The notes: generated from the sequence alone by a model not told the origin. Counted from the first letter of the stretch, positions 1 through 6,451 are shown. The stretch: DNA of 6,633 nt from an uncultured Riemerella sp. (GCA_938037185.1 CALHQK010000141.1:1-6633); one strand, 5' to 3'. Translations and numbers: made by a program.

Positions 1-76
1 ACAAAAAGAATATGCCAATACAAAAAACAATATAATATATAAAATCAAAATCAAAGGCGATAATTTTTCCACATGA
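1..76 (+). CDS. Possible C-terminal end of a plus-strand gene (partial)
   Basis: Reading the plus strand from base 2 gives 24 sense codons, then TGA at 74-76. The peptide is polar and lysine-rich (ends KIKIKGDNFST), which is plausible for a protein C-terminus, but it is too short to assign to a family. Support comes from context: a hairpin followed by a T tract lies 75 nt downstream on the same strand (151-190), as expected for a gene ending here. A competing minus-strand reading starts with ATG at 171 and stays open to the window edge for 57 codons. It lacks a recognisable promoter, and the hairpin's G-U pairs favour the plus strand. The call is tentative and rests on position, not on homology. 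Confidence 0.3.
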   Translation, partial: QKEYANTKNNIIYKIKIKGDNFST

Positions 77-150
77 AAGCCCAAACCCCTATGAATAAAG
101 GAGCGGAATTTTACCCCAGACAGAAACTCGCGGTTTTTTGCTAAACAAAA

Positions 151-190
151 ATCAGCGGAGATAGCAGTCATGCTGTTTTGCGATTTTTTT
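151..190 (+). terminator. Plus-strand terminator-like hairpin with T7 tract
   Basis: As plus-strand RNA, 151-160 pairs with 176-184, with A154 bulged. The pairs are A-U, U-A, C-G, G-C, C-G, G-U, G-U, A-U and G-U. A small internal loop follows, then an inner AGCA/UGCU stem (163-166 with 171-174) closed by a GUCA loop. An uninterrupted T run reaches position 190. The three G-U pairs would be A/C mismatches on the opposite strand, so the fold belongs to plus-strand transcripts. It would end a gene entering from the left edge. The stem is imperfect, so confidence is moderate. Confidence 0.5.
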
Positions 191-194
191 ATGT

Positions 195-420
195 GTCGGG
201 AGATTTCCCTATGATATGTTAAGATTTCATAAGAAGTTGGGAGATTTCCTTCTGGCAGGTTAAGCTTTCCCAAGAAGTTGGGAGGTTTCCTTCTGGCAAG
301 TTAAACTTTCTCAAGAAGTTGGGAGATTTCCCTTTGATAGGTTAAGCTTTCCCAAGATGTTGAGAGCTTTCCCTTTGATAGGTTAAACTTTCTCAAGATG
401 TTGAGAGATTTCTCCAAGAA
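195..420. repeat. 41-bp direct tandem repeat array, five full units plus one 21-nt unit
   Basis: Units begin at 195, 236, 277, 318, 359 and 400, exactly 41 bp apart; the last is only 21 nt and lacks the middle of the unit. A typical unit begins GTTGGGAGATTTCC, passes through GGTTAAGCTTTCCCAA and ends GAA or GAT. Units 2 and 3 differ at 4 of 41 positions, as do units 4 and 5. Units 1, 4 and 5 share a TTGATA- or ATGATA-type centre, while units 2 and 3 have TTCTGGCA. The period is not a multiple of three and stop codons recur, so the array is not coding. Each of units 2-5 is bounded by short inverted arms (TTGGGA with TCCCAA, or TTGAGA with TCTCAA). It lies between genes and outside the terminators on either side. 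Copy number may vary between strains, as in a minisatellite. Confidence 0.93.
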
Positions 421-457
421 AAAAAGCCTGAAAATAATGAGTAGAATTTGGTTTAAA

Positions 458-503
458 CAAAAAAAACAATAGACTCCGCACCATTTGTACAGAGCCTACT
501 GCC
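458..503 (-). terminator. Strong intrinsic terminator of typA (minus strand)
   Basis: On the minus strand, 501-487 pairs with 481-467 to give a continuous 15-bp stem with a 5-nt loop (AAATG, 486-482). It is followed at once by eight T residues (466-459). Four pairs are G-U (499/469, 495/473, 491/477, 489/479). On the plus strand these would be A/C mismatches, which fixes the orientation. Two more G-U pairs could extend the base. It sits 94 nt after the typA stop with no gene between, so typA is the natural client. Confidence 0.82.
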
Positions 504-544
504 TTGGTTTAATTTTAAAAAAAAATGAAAAAATTTCTATGTTA

Positions 545-563
545 AAACTTTATTATAAAGTTT
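545..563 (-). other. A+T-rich hairpin in the typA 3' untranslated region
   Basis: AAACTTTA (545-552) and TAAAGTTT (556-563) form a perfect 8-bp inverted repeat with a 3-nt loop, 32 nt beyond the typA stop codon. On the minus strand it is followed by T-rich sequence down to about 512, but not by an immediate T tract. It could be a weak first terminator or an mRNA-stabilising end ahead of the stronger hairpin at 467-501. Only the symmetry is directly seen. Confidence 0.35.
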
Positions 564-594
564 AGGATAAAGTCGGCAGGGGAGAGTTTCCCTA

Positions 595-2397
595 CTATGC
601 CCGACCTCTCTCGGCGCGTTTTCTATCTTCCTCGGAGAGTAGTTTTTTACGCATTCGGATGAAGTTAGGCGTTACCTCTATCGCTTCATCTGCTTGGATG
701 TATTCCATGCATTCTTCTAGTGTCATCAGGACTTTCGGCGCGATGTTTCCATCTTTATCCTTTCCTGCGGCACGCATATTATTGAGCTGTTTTCCTTCTA
801 CAATATTTACGACAAGGTCTCCAGGTTTGTTTTGTTCTCCCACAATCATTCCCATATATACTTCTTCCCCTGGGTCTACAAAGAAACGCCCTCGGTCTTG
901 AAGTTTTTCTATGGAATAGGCTGTTGCCTGTCCTTGGTTTTTAGAAATTAAAACTCCGTTAATACGGCTTGGGATAGCACCTTTGAACGGCTTGTATTCG
1001 CTAAAACGATGCGCCATAATGGCCTCTCCAGCAGTAGCGGTAAGCATTTGGGAACGAAGTCCGATGAGCCCGCGCGAAGGAATATCAAATTCCAAATGCT
1101 GCATTTCGCCTTTGGTTTCCATGATGAGCAAATCACCTTTTCTTTGGGTAGCAAGGTCTATCACTCGGGAAGAATATTCTTCGGGAACATCTACTACCAT
1201 GGTTTCGTAAGGCTCGCATTTTTCGCCGTCTATTTCTCGTAAAATTACCTGCGGCTGCCCGATGGTCATCTCGTAGCCTTCTCTTCTCATGGTTTCTATC
1301 AAAACCGAAAGGTGGAGAATCCCCCGTCCGAAGACCAAGAAAGTGTTGGCATCATCAGTAGGCTGTACCCTGAGGGCAAGGTTCTTTTCTAATTCTTTTT
1401 CTAAACGGTCTTTCAGGTGATTGGAAGTCACATATTTTCCATCTTTACCAAAGAAAGGAGAATTGTTGATACTGAAAGTCATGTTCAGCGTTGGTTCATC
1501 AATAGCGATTCTCTCCAAAGGCTCAGGATTTTCCAAATCTACAAAAGTATCTCCGATTTGGAATTTATCAAATCCTACAATCGCACAGATATCTCCCGCG
1601 AAAACCTCGGATACTTTCTTTTTGCCCAGTCCTTCGAAGACATAAAGTTCCTTTACTTTGCCTTTTACAATCTGGTTTCCTTCCTGAGCCAGACCAATCC
1701 ACTGGCCTTCTTTTACGGAACCTCTTGCCACTTTCCCGATGGCAATTCTTCCTAAAAACGAAGAATAATCCAGAGAAGTAATTTGCATTTGGAGGTTTCC
1801 TTCCTCTACTTTCGGTGCGGGAACATGTTTCAGAACGCCATCAAGGATAGGCAGGATGCTGTCGGTAGGTTCCAGACTTGTATTGAACCAGCCTTGTTTG
1901 GAAGACCCATAGTAGGTAGGGAAATCCAGCTGTTCTTCGGTGGCATCCAGAGAGAAAAACAGGTCAAACACTTTGTCATGCACTTCCTCTGGACGGCAGT
2001 TGTCTTTATCCACTTTATTGATAACTACAATAGGTTTCAGCCCGAGCTGTAATGCCTTGTGCAGTACGAAACGCGTCTGCGGCATAGGTCCCTCAAAGGC
2101 ATCTACAAGGAGAATTACTCCATCGGCCATTTTAAGTACTCTTTCCACTTCACCTCCGAAATCGGCGTGTCCAGGGGTGTCTATTACATTTATTTTAGTG
2201 TCTTTGTAATTAACCGAAATGTTTTTGGACAAGATAGTAATCCCTCTTTCTCTTTCGAGGTCGTTATTGTCCATGATGAGTTCCCCGTTTTCTTGATTTT
2301 CTCTGAAAATACTTGTAGCGTGAATGATTTTGTCTACCAAAGTAGTTTTACCGTGGTCTACATGCGCAATAATTGCGATATTTCTAATGTTTTGCAT
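595..2397 (-). CDS. typA: Translational GTPase TypA/BipA
   Basis: TypA/BipA is an EF-G-like GTPase that binds the 70S ribosome and supports 50S assembly and growth under cold or other stress. The 600-residue product has the usual length for the family. The G domain shows AHVDHGKT (11-18, P loop), RERGITI (49-55, switch I), DTPGH (73-77) and NKVD (127-130), with a G5-like GSSKQG (164-169). EF-G-type beta-barrel and alpha/beta domains follow. The C-terminal TypA-specific part has RGLIGLRS, then ISKNQGQATAYS and the LQDRGRFFVDPGEEVY stretch. A short insertion (KDKDGNIAP) lies before the MTLEE segment. The ATG at 2395-2397 gives the canonical MQNIRNIAIIAHVDHG N-terminus, and the stop is TAG. It is transcribed alone, from a promoter just upstream to the terminator at 458-503, divergently from the nuclease gene. 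Nothing is truncated. Identification is very secure. Confidence 0.98.
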   Translation of the reverse strand: MQNIRNIAIIAHVDHGKTTLVDKIIHATSIFRENQENGELIMDNNDLERERGITILSKNISVNYKDTKINVIDTPGHADFGGEVERVLKMADGVILLVDAFEGPMPQTRFVLHKALQLGLKPIVVINKVDKDNCRPEEVHDKVFDLFFSLDATEEQLDFPTYYGSSKQGWFNTSLEPTDSILPILDGVLKHVPAPKVEEGNLQMQITSLDYSSFLGRIAIGKVARGSVKEGQWIGLAQEGNQIVKGKVKELYVFEGLGKKKVSEVFAGDICAIVGFDKFQIGDTFVDLENPEPLERIAIDEPTLNMTFSINNSPFFGKDGKYVTSNHLKDRLEKELEKNLALRVQPTDDANTFLVFGRGILHLSVLIETMRREGYEMTIGQPQVILREIDGEKCEPYETMVVDVPEEYSSRVIDLATQRKGDLLIMETKGEMQHLEFDIPSRGLIGLRSQMLTATAGEAIMAHRFSEYKPFKGAIPSRINGVLISKNQGQATAYSIEKLQDRGRFFVDPGEEVYMGMIVGEQNKPGDLVVNIVEGKQLNNMRAAGKDKDGNIAPKVLMTLEECMEYIQADEAIEVTPNFIRMRKKLLSEEDRKRAERGRA

Positions 2398-2415
2398 CTT
2401 AATTTTTTACGGGTG

Positions 2416-2445
2416 CAAAAATAGTATTTTTATAATAAAAACCAA
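2416..2445 (-). promoter_or_regulatory. typA promoter (Bacteroidota -33/-7 type)
   Basis: Read on the minus strand, TATTTTTG (2423-2416) matches the Bacteroidota -7 consensus TAnnTTTG. A TTG (2445-2443) lies exactly 19 nt upstream, in the -33 position. Transcription would begin near 2410, leaving a leader of only about a dozen nucleotides before the typA ATG at 2397. No Shine-Dalgarno sequence is visible, which is usual in this phylum. This is a motif match only. Confidence 0.68.
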
Positions 2446-2454
2446 TAGATAATG

Positions 2455-2485
2455 TTTTATAAATGTGATAAAAATATTACCTTTG
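2455..2485 (+). promoter_or_regulatory. S1/P1 nuclease promoter (Bacteroidota -33/-7 type)
   Basis: TACCTTTG (2478-2485) matches TAnnTTTG fully. TTTT (2455-2458), a one-base variant of the TTTG -33 box, lies 19 nt upstream. The start site would be near 2491, giving a leader of about 25 nt before the ATG at 2517. The -33 boxes of this promoter and the divergent typA promoter are only about 10 bp apart, so a regulator bound between them could affect both genes. Confidence 0.6.
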
Positions 2486-2516
2486 GGCATTATTTTAGAA
2501 ATTAAATTGTAGAAAA

Positions 2517-3311
2517 ATGACAAATTTAAGAGTAAAACTTTCTTTGCTTCTCAGTATTTTGGTATCAGGATATATCTTTGCTTGGGGAGTTACAGGACAT
2601 AGAGTAATTGCAGAAATTGCAGAAAACCATCTCTCCCGAAAATCAAAACGCGAAATAAAAAAACTTCTCGGAAAAGAAAAAATGGTCTACTGGGCAAACT
2701 GGGCAGATGCTATAAAATCTGACTCTACGGATACTTGGAAAGGGACTTCGCAGTGGCATTATATCAATGTAGAACCTCAGCCGGATTTTAAGGCTTTTGA
2801 AGAAAAAGTGAAAGAGCAGACCCATCCTAATGTGTATAACCAAATTTTGGCTTTATCCAAAACATTGAAAAATAGAAATTTACCAAAGGAGGAAAGAAAA
2901 ACAGCTCTGAAATTCCTAATCCACCTGATGGGAGACATGGCACAGCCACTGCATACAGGAAGGGCAGAAGATTTGGGAGGAAACAAGATAGAAATTACCT
3001 ATTTCGGAAGTAAAACCAATCTGCACTCTCTCTGGGACAGCAAACTTATAGATTCCCAGAAATACAGCTATACGGAATACGCTGAAATATTGGATACAAA
3101 AAGCAAAGAAGAAATAAAAAGAATACAGTCAGGAACGCTTATGGACTGGCTGTACGACTCTCATAAAGCAGCAAACAAAATCTATGCAGCCACTTCGCAT
3201 GGAGAGAGGGTAAGCTATGTGTATCAATATAAATTTAATGATATTTTGGAACGCCAGCTCCTTAATGGAGGCCTCCGCTTGGCAAAGCTGCTCAATGATA
3301 TTTTTGGATAA
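2517..3311 (+). CDS. Secreted S1/P1-family zinc-dependent nuclease
   Basis: This 264-residue protein belongs to the S1/P1 nuclease family (phospholipase C/P1 nuclease fold), trinuclear-zinc enzymes that cut single-stranded DNA and RNA and often act as 3'-nucleotidases. Residues 1-22 form a Sec signal peptide (basic N-region, hydrophobic LSLLLSILVSGYIFA), with cleavage predicted after A22. Cleavage leaves W23 at the mature N-terminus, matching Trp1 of nuclease P1, which binds zinc through its own amino group. The other expected ligands are all present: H28, D64 (WAD), H81 (WHY), H136 and D140 (HLMGD), H146, H170 and D174 (NLHSLWD). The enzyme should therefore be active in the periplasm or outside the cell, where it may supply nucleosides and phosphate. 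No type IX secretion C-terminal domain is seen. It is monocistronic and converges on the helicase with a 1-nt gap. Substrate preference cannot be read from the sequence. Confidence 0.95.
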   Translation: MTNLRVKLSLLLSILVSGYIFAWGVTGHRVIAEIAENHLSRKSKREIKKLLGKEKMVYWANWADAIKSDSTDTWKGTSQWHYINVEPQPDFKAFEEKVKEQTHPNVYNQILALSKTLKNRNLPKEERKTALKFLIHLMGDMAQPLHTGRAEDLGGNKIEITYFGSKTNLHSLWDSKLIDSQKYSYTEYAEILDTKSKEEIKRIQSGTLMDWLYDSHKAANKIYAATSHGERVSYVYQYKFNDILERQLLNGGLRLAKLLNDIFG

Positions 3312-3312
3312 A

Positions 3313-5442
3313 CTATTTTTTGTTTTCTAAATACCTGAAATAGTTCCAAAGCAGTCTGATGTCATGAAAATCAAAATCCTTGGGAAGGATTCTTTTCCAT
3401 TCGGTAAGGTTTTCCTGAGGATTTTCTTCAAAAGTTTTTTTGAAAATCTCTATATTTTCTTCAGATATAATTCTTGAAATATCCAAAACACCCTGTTCGG
3501 CAAATTTAGCTAAATGCCCGATAATAGTTCCATAGGTGAGCCCTCTTTCCTTGGCAATTTCTTCTGCGCTTTTTCCCTTTTCAAATAATTGGAAAGTGAT
3601 GATATGCGTGGGAACTTTGGCTATTTTAGTGCTTACTGGTTCATCTTTTTCTGCATTGAAAAGCATAATATCCAAAAGGCTGACGAGCTTTATATTCTTG
3701 AGATATTCTTCCAAATCATCCAGCCATGTTTTTAGCTCTTCGTTGTATTGTTTCAGTCCTTTTATACCTTTTGTTTCGGCGTAAAATTGTTTTAAAGGCT
3801 CAAAAACCTGCTCTTTCACCTTTTGAAAGAAGAAATTCACGCCGCCTTTGGCTTTATTTTCTATTTCTTGCCAAGATTCTTTATTTTGAACAAATTTAGC
3901 GGTTTTCTGGAGTAAAACTTTTTCAAATTTATTGAAAACATCCGTTAGGTTTTTAATGTTATTTTTTAGAAAAATGTAGAGTTCTCGGGCTTTTTCTTTG
4001 TCTAATACTTTGGATTCCTGCCCTGCTTTGTTCCAGTTTTCCAGAGCTTGGCTGAACCAAAGGCAATCAGTGTATTTCAGGACTTTTTTTATGCTGTAAT
4101 CGTATTTTTCTGCTTCTAAAATTTGTTCTATTTGGTCATTGGAATTTGTAAAATCCTGAAATTCAGAAATTCTACGGTCATTAAAAATAACCGAAGAAGT
4201 AATTCTGGATTTTAGATAAATTCCCTCCAAAGTGCGGCACCGCGAAAGCGCCACATAGACCTGTCCCATGGTAAAACTCTGTCCCGCATCGATGATGAGG
4301 CGGTCAAAAGTGAGCCCTTGACTTTTATGAATGGTAATAGCCCAAGCCAGACGGATAGGGAACTGCTCAAAACTGCCGATGACTTCTTCCTTTATCTGTC
4401 GGTCTGAGCCGAGGGTGTAGTTTTTTTGTTCCCAGACTTCCTTATTTACGGATATTTCCTCTTCGCTTCCTTCTAAAATCACCCATATTTTGTCTTCTTC
4501 CAATCGGGAAACTGTGGCAAGTTTTCCATTGTAATATTTTTTGTCTGATGAGGTGTCATTTCGTATGAACATCACTTGGGCGCCTACTTTCAGTTCCAGA
4601 GTTTCATCATTAGGGATTAGATTTTCCTTGAAATCTCCATAAATGGAAGCCTTGTAGAAATAGGAGGGAGTCCGTAGTTCTTTCAGTTTTTTTTGGTTAA
4701 TGTCGTTAGCAGATTTGTTATGTGAGCAGAGATGAACAAAAGTTTCGTTTTTCGGCTCAAAATCAGGGTAATATCTTTGGTTAAGTTTTTCAAGGTGTGC
4801 AGGCGAGGGATTTCCATCTCGGACAGCATTCAGCAATTCCAAAAACTCTTCATCTTTTTGGCGGAAAACTTTTGTGAGTTCTATGGTCAGCAGGTTTGTT
4901 TCCTCTAAAACTTTGGCATCAAAAAAGAATGCAGATTTGTAATATTTTTTCAGAATGTATTCGTTTCCCTCCTTCAAAACGGGAGGCAGCTGGAACAAAT
5001 CGCCAATGAAAAGCATCTGCACTCCGCCGAATTTCTGCTGGTTTCTTCTGGCTGTTCTCAGTGAAAAATCCATCATATCCAGCACATCTGCTCTCAGCAT
5101 AGACACTTCATCTATGATGATGATTTCCACTTCTCTAAGGAGCTTCAGCTTGTCTTTTCGGTATTTGAAATGAGGCAGCAAATCAGAAATATTATTGGCA
5201 AGATTGGTATCTATCCGCTCCAAAGTAGGCACGAAAGGGCGCAGCGGCAGCCCGAACATAGAATGTATAGTAACCCCACCAGCATTGATAGCCGCAATTC
5301 CCGTAGGAGCCACGATGATGTGCTTCTTTCGGGTGTTTTTCACAAAATGGTTCAGGAAAGTAGTTTTCCCTGTTCCGGCTTTTCCCGTAAGGAAAACATT
5401 TCTGCTGGTGTGTTCTATTAAATCAAAAATATTCTGATTCAT
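3313..5442 (-). CDS. Pif1/RecD-like SF1B DNA helicase with C-terminal helix-turn-helix domain
   Basis: This is an ATP-dependent 5'-3' type helicase of the Pif1/RecD group (SF1B), probably acting in replication or repair. Numbered from the longer frame start (ATG at 5466, 717 residues), the motifs are GKAGTGKT (28-35, Walker A), APTGIAA (53-59), IIIIDEVSM (115-123, Walker B), GDLFQLPPV (155-163), ELTKVFRQ (195-202), AWAITIHKSQGLTF (373-386) and QVYVALSR (401-408). All appear intact. Residues 415-617 are charged and mainly helical with no motif I recognise. Residues 618-717 resemble the HTH_40-type domain found at helicase C-termini, with SAEEIAKERGLTYGTIIGHL at 633-652. I prefer the second ATG (5442-5440, MNQNIFDLIE), giving 709 residues: it overlaps the TAA of the upstream DUF368 gene as TAATG, typical of translational coupling, while the upstream ATG lies 25 nt inside that gene. 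The stop is TAG at 3315-3313. The precise role is unknown. Confidence 0.93.
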   Translation of the reverse strand: MNQNIFDLIEHTSRNVFLTGKAGTGKTTFLNHFVKNTRKKHIIVAPTGIAAINAGGVTIHSMFGLPLRPFVPTLERIDTNLANNISDLLPHFKYRKDKLKLLREVEIIIIDEVSMLRADVLDMMDFSLRTARRNQQKFGGVQMLFIGDLFQLPPVLKEGNEYILKKYYKSAFFFDAKVLEETNLLTIELTKVFRQKDEEFLELLNAVRDGNPSPAHLEKLNQRYYPDFEPKNETFVHLCSHNKSANDINQKKLKELRTPSYFYKASIYGDFKENLIPNDETLELKVGAQVMFIRNDTSSDKKYYNGKLATVSRLEEDKIWVILEGSEEEISVNKEVWEQKNYTLGSDRQIKEEVIGSFEQFPIRLAWAITIHKSQGLTFDRLIIDAGQSFTMGQVYVALSRCRTLEGIYLKSRITSSVIFNDRRISEFQDFTNSNDQIEQILEAEKYDYSIKKVLKYTDCLWFSQALENWNKAGQESKVLDKEKARELYIFLKNNIKNLTDVFNKFEKVLLQKTAKFVQNKESWQEIENKAKGGVNFFFQKVKEQVFEPLKQFYAETKGIKGLKQYNEELKTWLDDLEEYLKNIKLVSLLDIMLFNAEKDEPVSTKIAKVPTHIITFQLFEKGKSAEEIAKERGLTYGTIIGHLAKFAEQGVLDISRIISEENIEIFKKTFEENPQENLTEWKRILPKDFDFHDIRLLWNYFRYLENKK

Positions 5443-6377
5443 TATCTCTGAACTTTTGATGCCCATTTTTCAATGCTATAGATGAGCAGAAACCCAGCAA
5501 CACCTAAAACCAAAGCCTGAATAATCTGCGGTTCTCCCTGAAAGGCTGTAGGCAGAATACTTTTTTCTAAAAGGATAATTTCTTTGCCGTTAGAATCTAT
5601 TTCCTTGTCCAAAACTTCTTTCCAAGGCCATACTTTGTTCAGCGAACCAATGATAAACCCCGTAAGCCCCGCCATAGTGAGATTTCGGTGGTGGGAGAAA
5701 AGCCATTTCAAAGCCTTGGAAAAAGATAAAATTCCGGTAACAGCGCCCAGTCCTAAGACAACCAGTATTTTAATATCTAATGTGTCAATAGCGTGTAAAA
5801 CAGTATGATATGCTCCCAAAAGAACCAAAATAAAAGCCCCTGAAATCCCTGGGAGAATCATCGCACAGATAGCCAGCGCCCCAGAAAAAAACAAGAAAAT
5901 CAGTCCGCTGTTACTCGCCAACGGAGGAATGGTAGTGATATAATAAGCTGTAAAAGTAGCGATGATTAAAGTGCTTATGGATGCAGCATTCCACTCTTTG
6001 ATGTCTTTCCAAAGGAATAATATACTGCCCACCATCAGCCCGAAAAAGAATGACCAGACACTTATAGGCTGGTTTTCTAAAAGAAATTTTACGCCCTTTG
6101 CTAAGGACAAAACACTGATGCCTATGCCCAATAAAAGAGCTGCGAAGAAATTACCATTGATGTATTCCCATGCAGGTTTTATTCCTTTGTTTTTGAGTGT
6201 TTTCAGGGCTTCTAAATTGATTTTACTGATGGAATCAATAAGTTCTTGATAAATTCCCGAAATAAAAGCAATTGTCCCGCCTGACACACCTGGAACAACA
6301 TCAGCGGCGCCCATAGCAACGCCTCGGAGGGTTATAAAAAAATAGTCTTTTATCGTTCTTTTCATAGATTTTACCAT
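5442..6377 (-). CDS. popT: DUF368 membrane protein, probable undecaprenyl-phosphate translocase (PopT family)
   Basis: DUF368 proteins are polytopic inner-membrane proteins. Members of the family were shown to act as undecaprenyl-phosphate translocases (PopT), returning the C55-P carrier to the cytoplasmic face for peptidoglycan and surface-glycan synthesis. The 311-residue product has the family signature twice: ADVVPGVSGGTIAFISGIY (25-43) and CAMILPGISGAFILVLLGAY (171-190). The PGVSG/PGISG pair suggests an internally duplicated fold. Hydrophobic segments lie at about 75-98, 107-124, 131-150, 157-195, 203-222, 233-248 and 284-302, with a charged loop at about 249-275. An alternative start at M5 (6365) is possible and would remove four residues. 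The gene is the first of a two-gene operon; its TAA overlaps the helicase ATG. Family membership is certain; the substrate is inferred from characterised homologues. Confidence 0.93.
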   Translation of the reverse strand: MVKSMKRTIKDYFFITLRGVAMGAADVVPGVSGGTIAFISGIYQELIDSISKINLEALKTLKNKGIKPAWEYINGNFFAALLLGIGISVLSLAKGVKFLLENQPISVWSFFFGLMVGSILFLWKDIKEWNAASISTLIIATFTAYYITTIPPLASNSGLIFLFFSGALAICAMILPGISGAFILVLLGAYHTVLHAIDTLDIKILVVLGLGAVTGILSFSKALKWLFSHHRNLTMAGLTGFIIGSLNKVWPWKEVLDKEIDSNGKEIILLEKSILPTAFQGEPQIIQALVLGVAGFLLIYSIEKWASKVQR

Positions 6378-6387
6378 TTAAAGCCTA

Positions 6388-6395
6388 CAAAAATA
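6388..6395 (-). promoter_or_regulatory. popT: Proximal popT -7 element
   Basis: TATTTTTG on the minus strand (6395-6388) fits TAnnTTTG and sits 10 nt before the popT ATG at 6377. That would make the leader almost absent if it is used. No TTG-type -33 box occurs at the right distance; the site falls inside the inverted repeat at 6395-6422. The same bases form the T-rich tract after that hairpin, so this may be a terminator tail instead of a promoter. Confidence 0.4.
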
Positions 6396-6422
6396 ATAAG
6401 TTTAAGAAGACTTAAACTTATT
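6395..6422. terminator. 12-bp perfect inverted repeat upstream of popT: bidirectional terminator, attenuator or operator
   Basis: AATAAGTTTAAG (6395-6406) and CTTAAACTTATT (6411-6422) are exact reverse complements separated by AAGA. On the plus strand the stem is followed by GTTTTTT. On the minus strand it is followed by ATTTTTG. Either orientation therefore resembles an A+T-rich intrinsic terminator. On the minus strand it lies downstream of a well-formed -7 element (6459-6452) and just before popT, so it could attenuate popT transcription. It could equally be an operator for a dimeric regulator. The symmetry is certain; the role is not. Confidence 0.65.
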
Positions 6423-6451
6423 GTTTTTTATCAATTTATATGTTACATGGA

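Noticed and set aside
1..171. Minus-strand frame from ATG at 171 to the left edge (57 codons, MTAISADFCLAKNREF then a hydrophobic tail)
   Set aside because: No TAnnTTTG element lies upstream, it overlaps a plus-strand hairpin whose G-U pairs argue for the opposite transcript, and the hydrophobic tail comes from an A+T-rich stretch. It remains possible if the frame continues to the left.
195..420. CRISPR array
   Set aside because: The repeats are directly adjacent 41-bp units without unique spacers between conserved repeats, and no cas gene is present.
195..420. Coding repeat domain on either strand
   Set aside because: The period of 41 is not divisible by three and recurrent TAA/TAG codons interrupt the frames.
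3311..3345. Terminator at the nuclease/helicase junction (AACTATTT with AAATAGTT)
   Set aside because: The T run lies in the loop, not after the stem, and neither strand has a T tract following the second arm.
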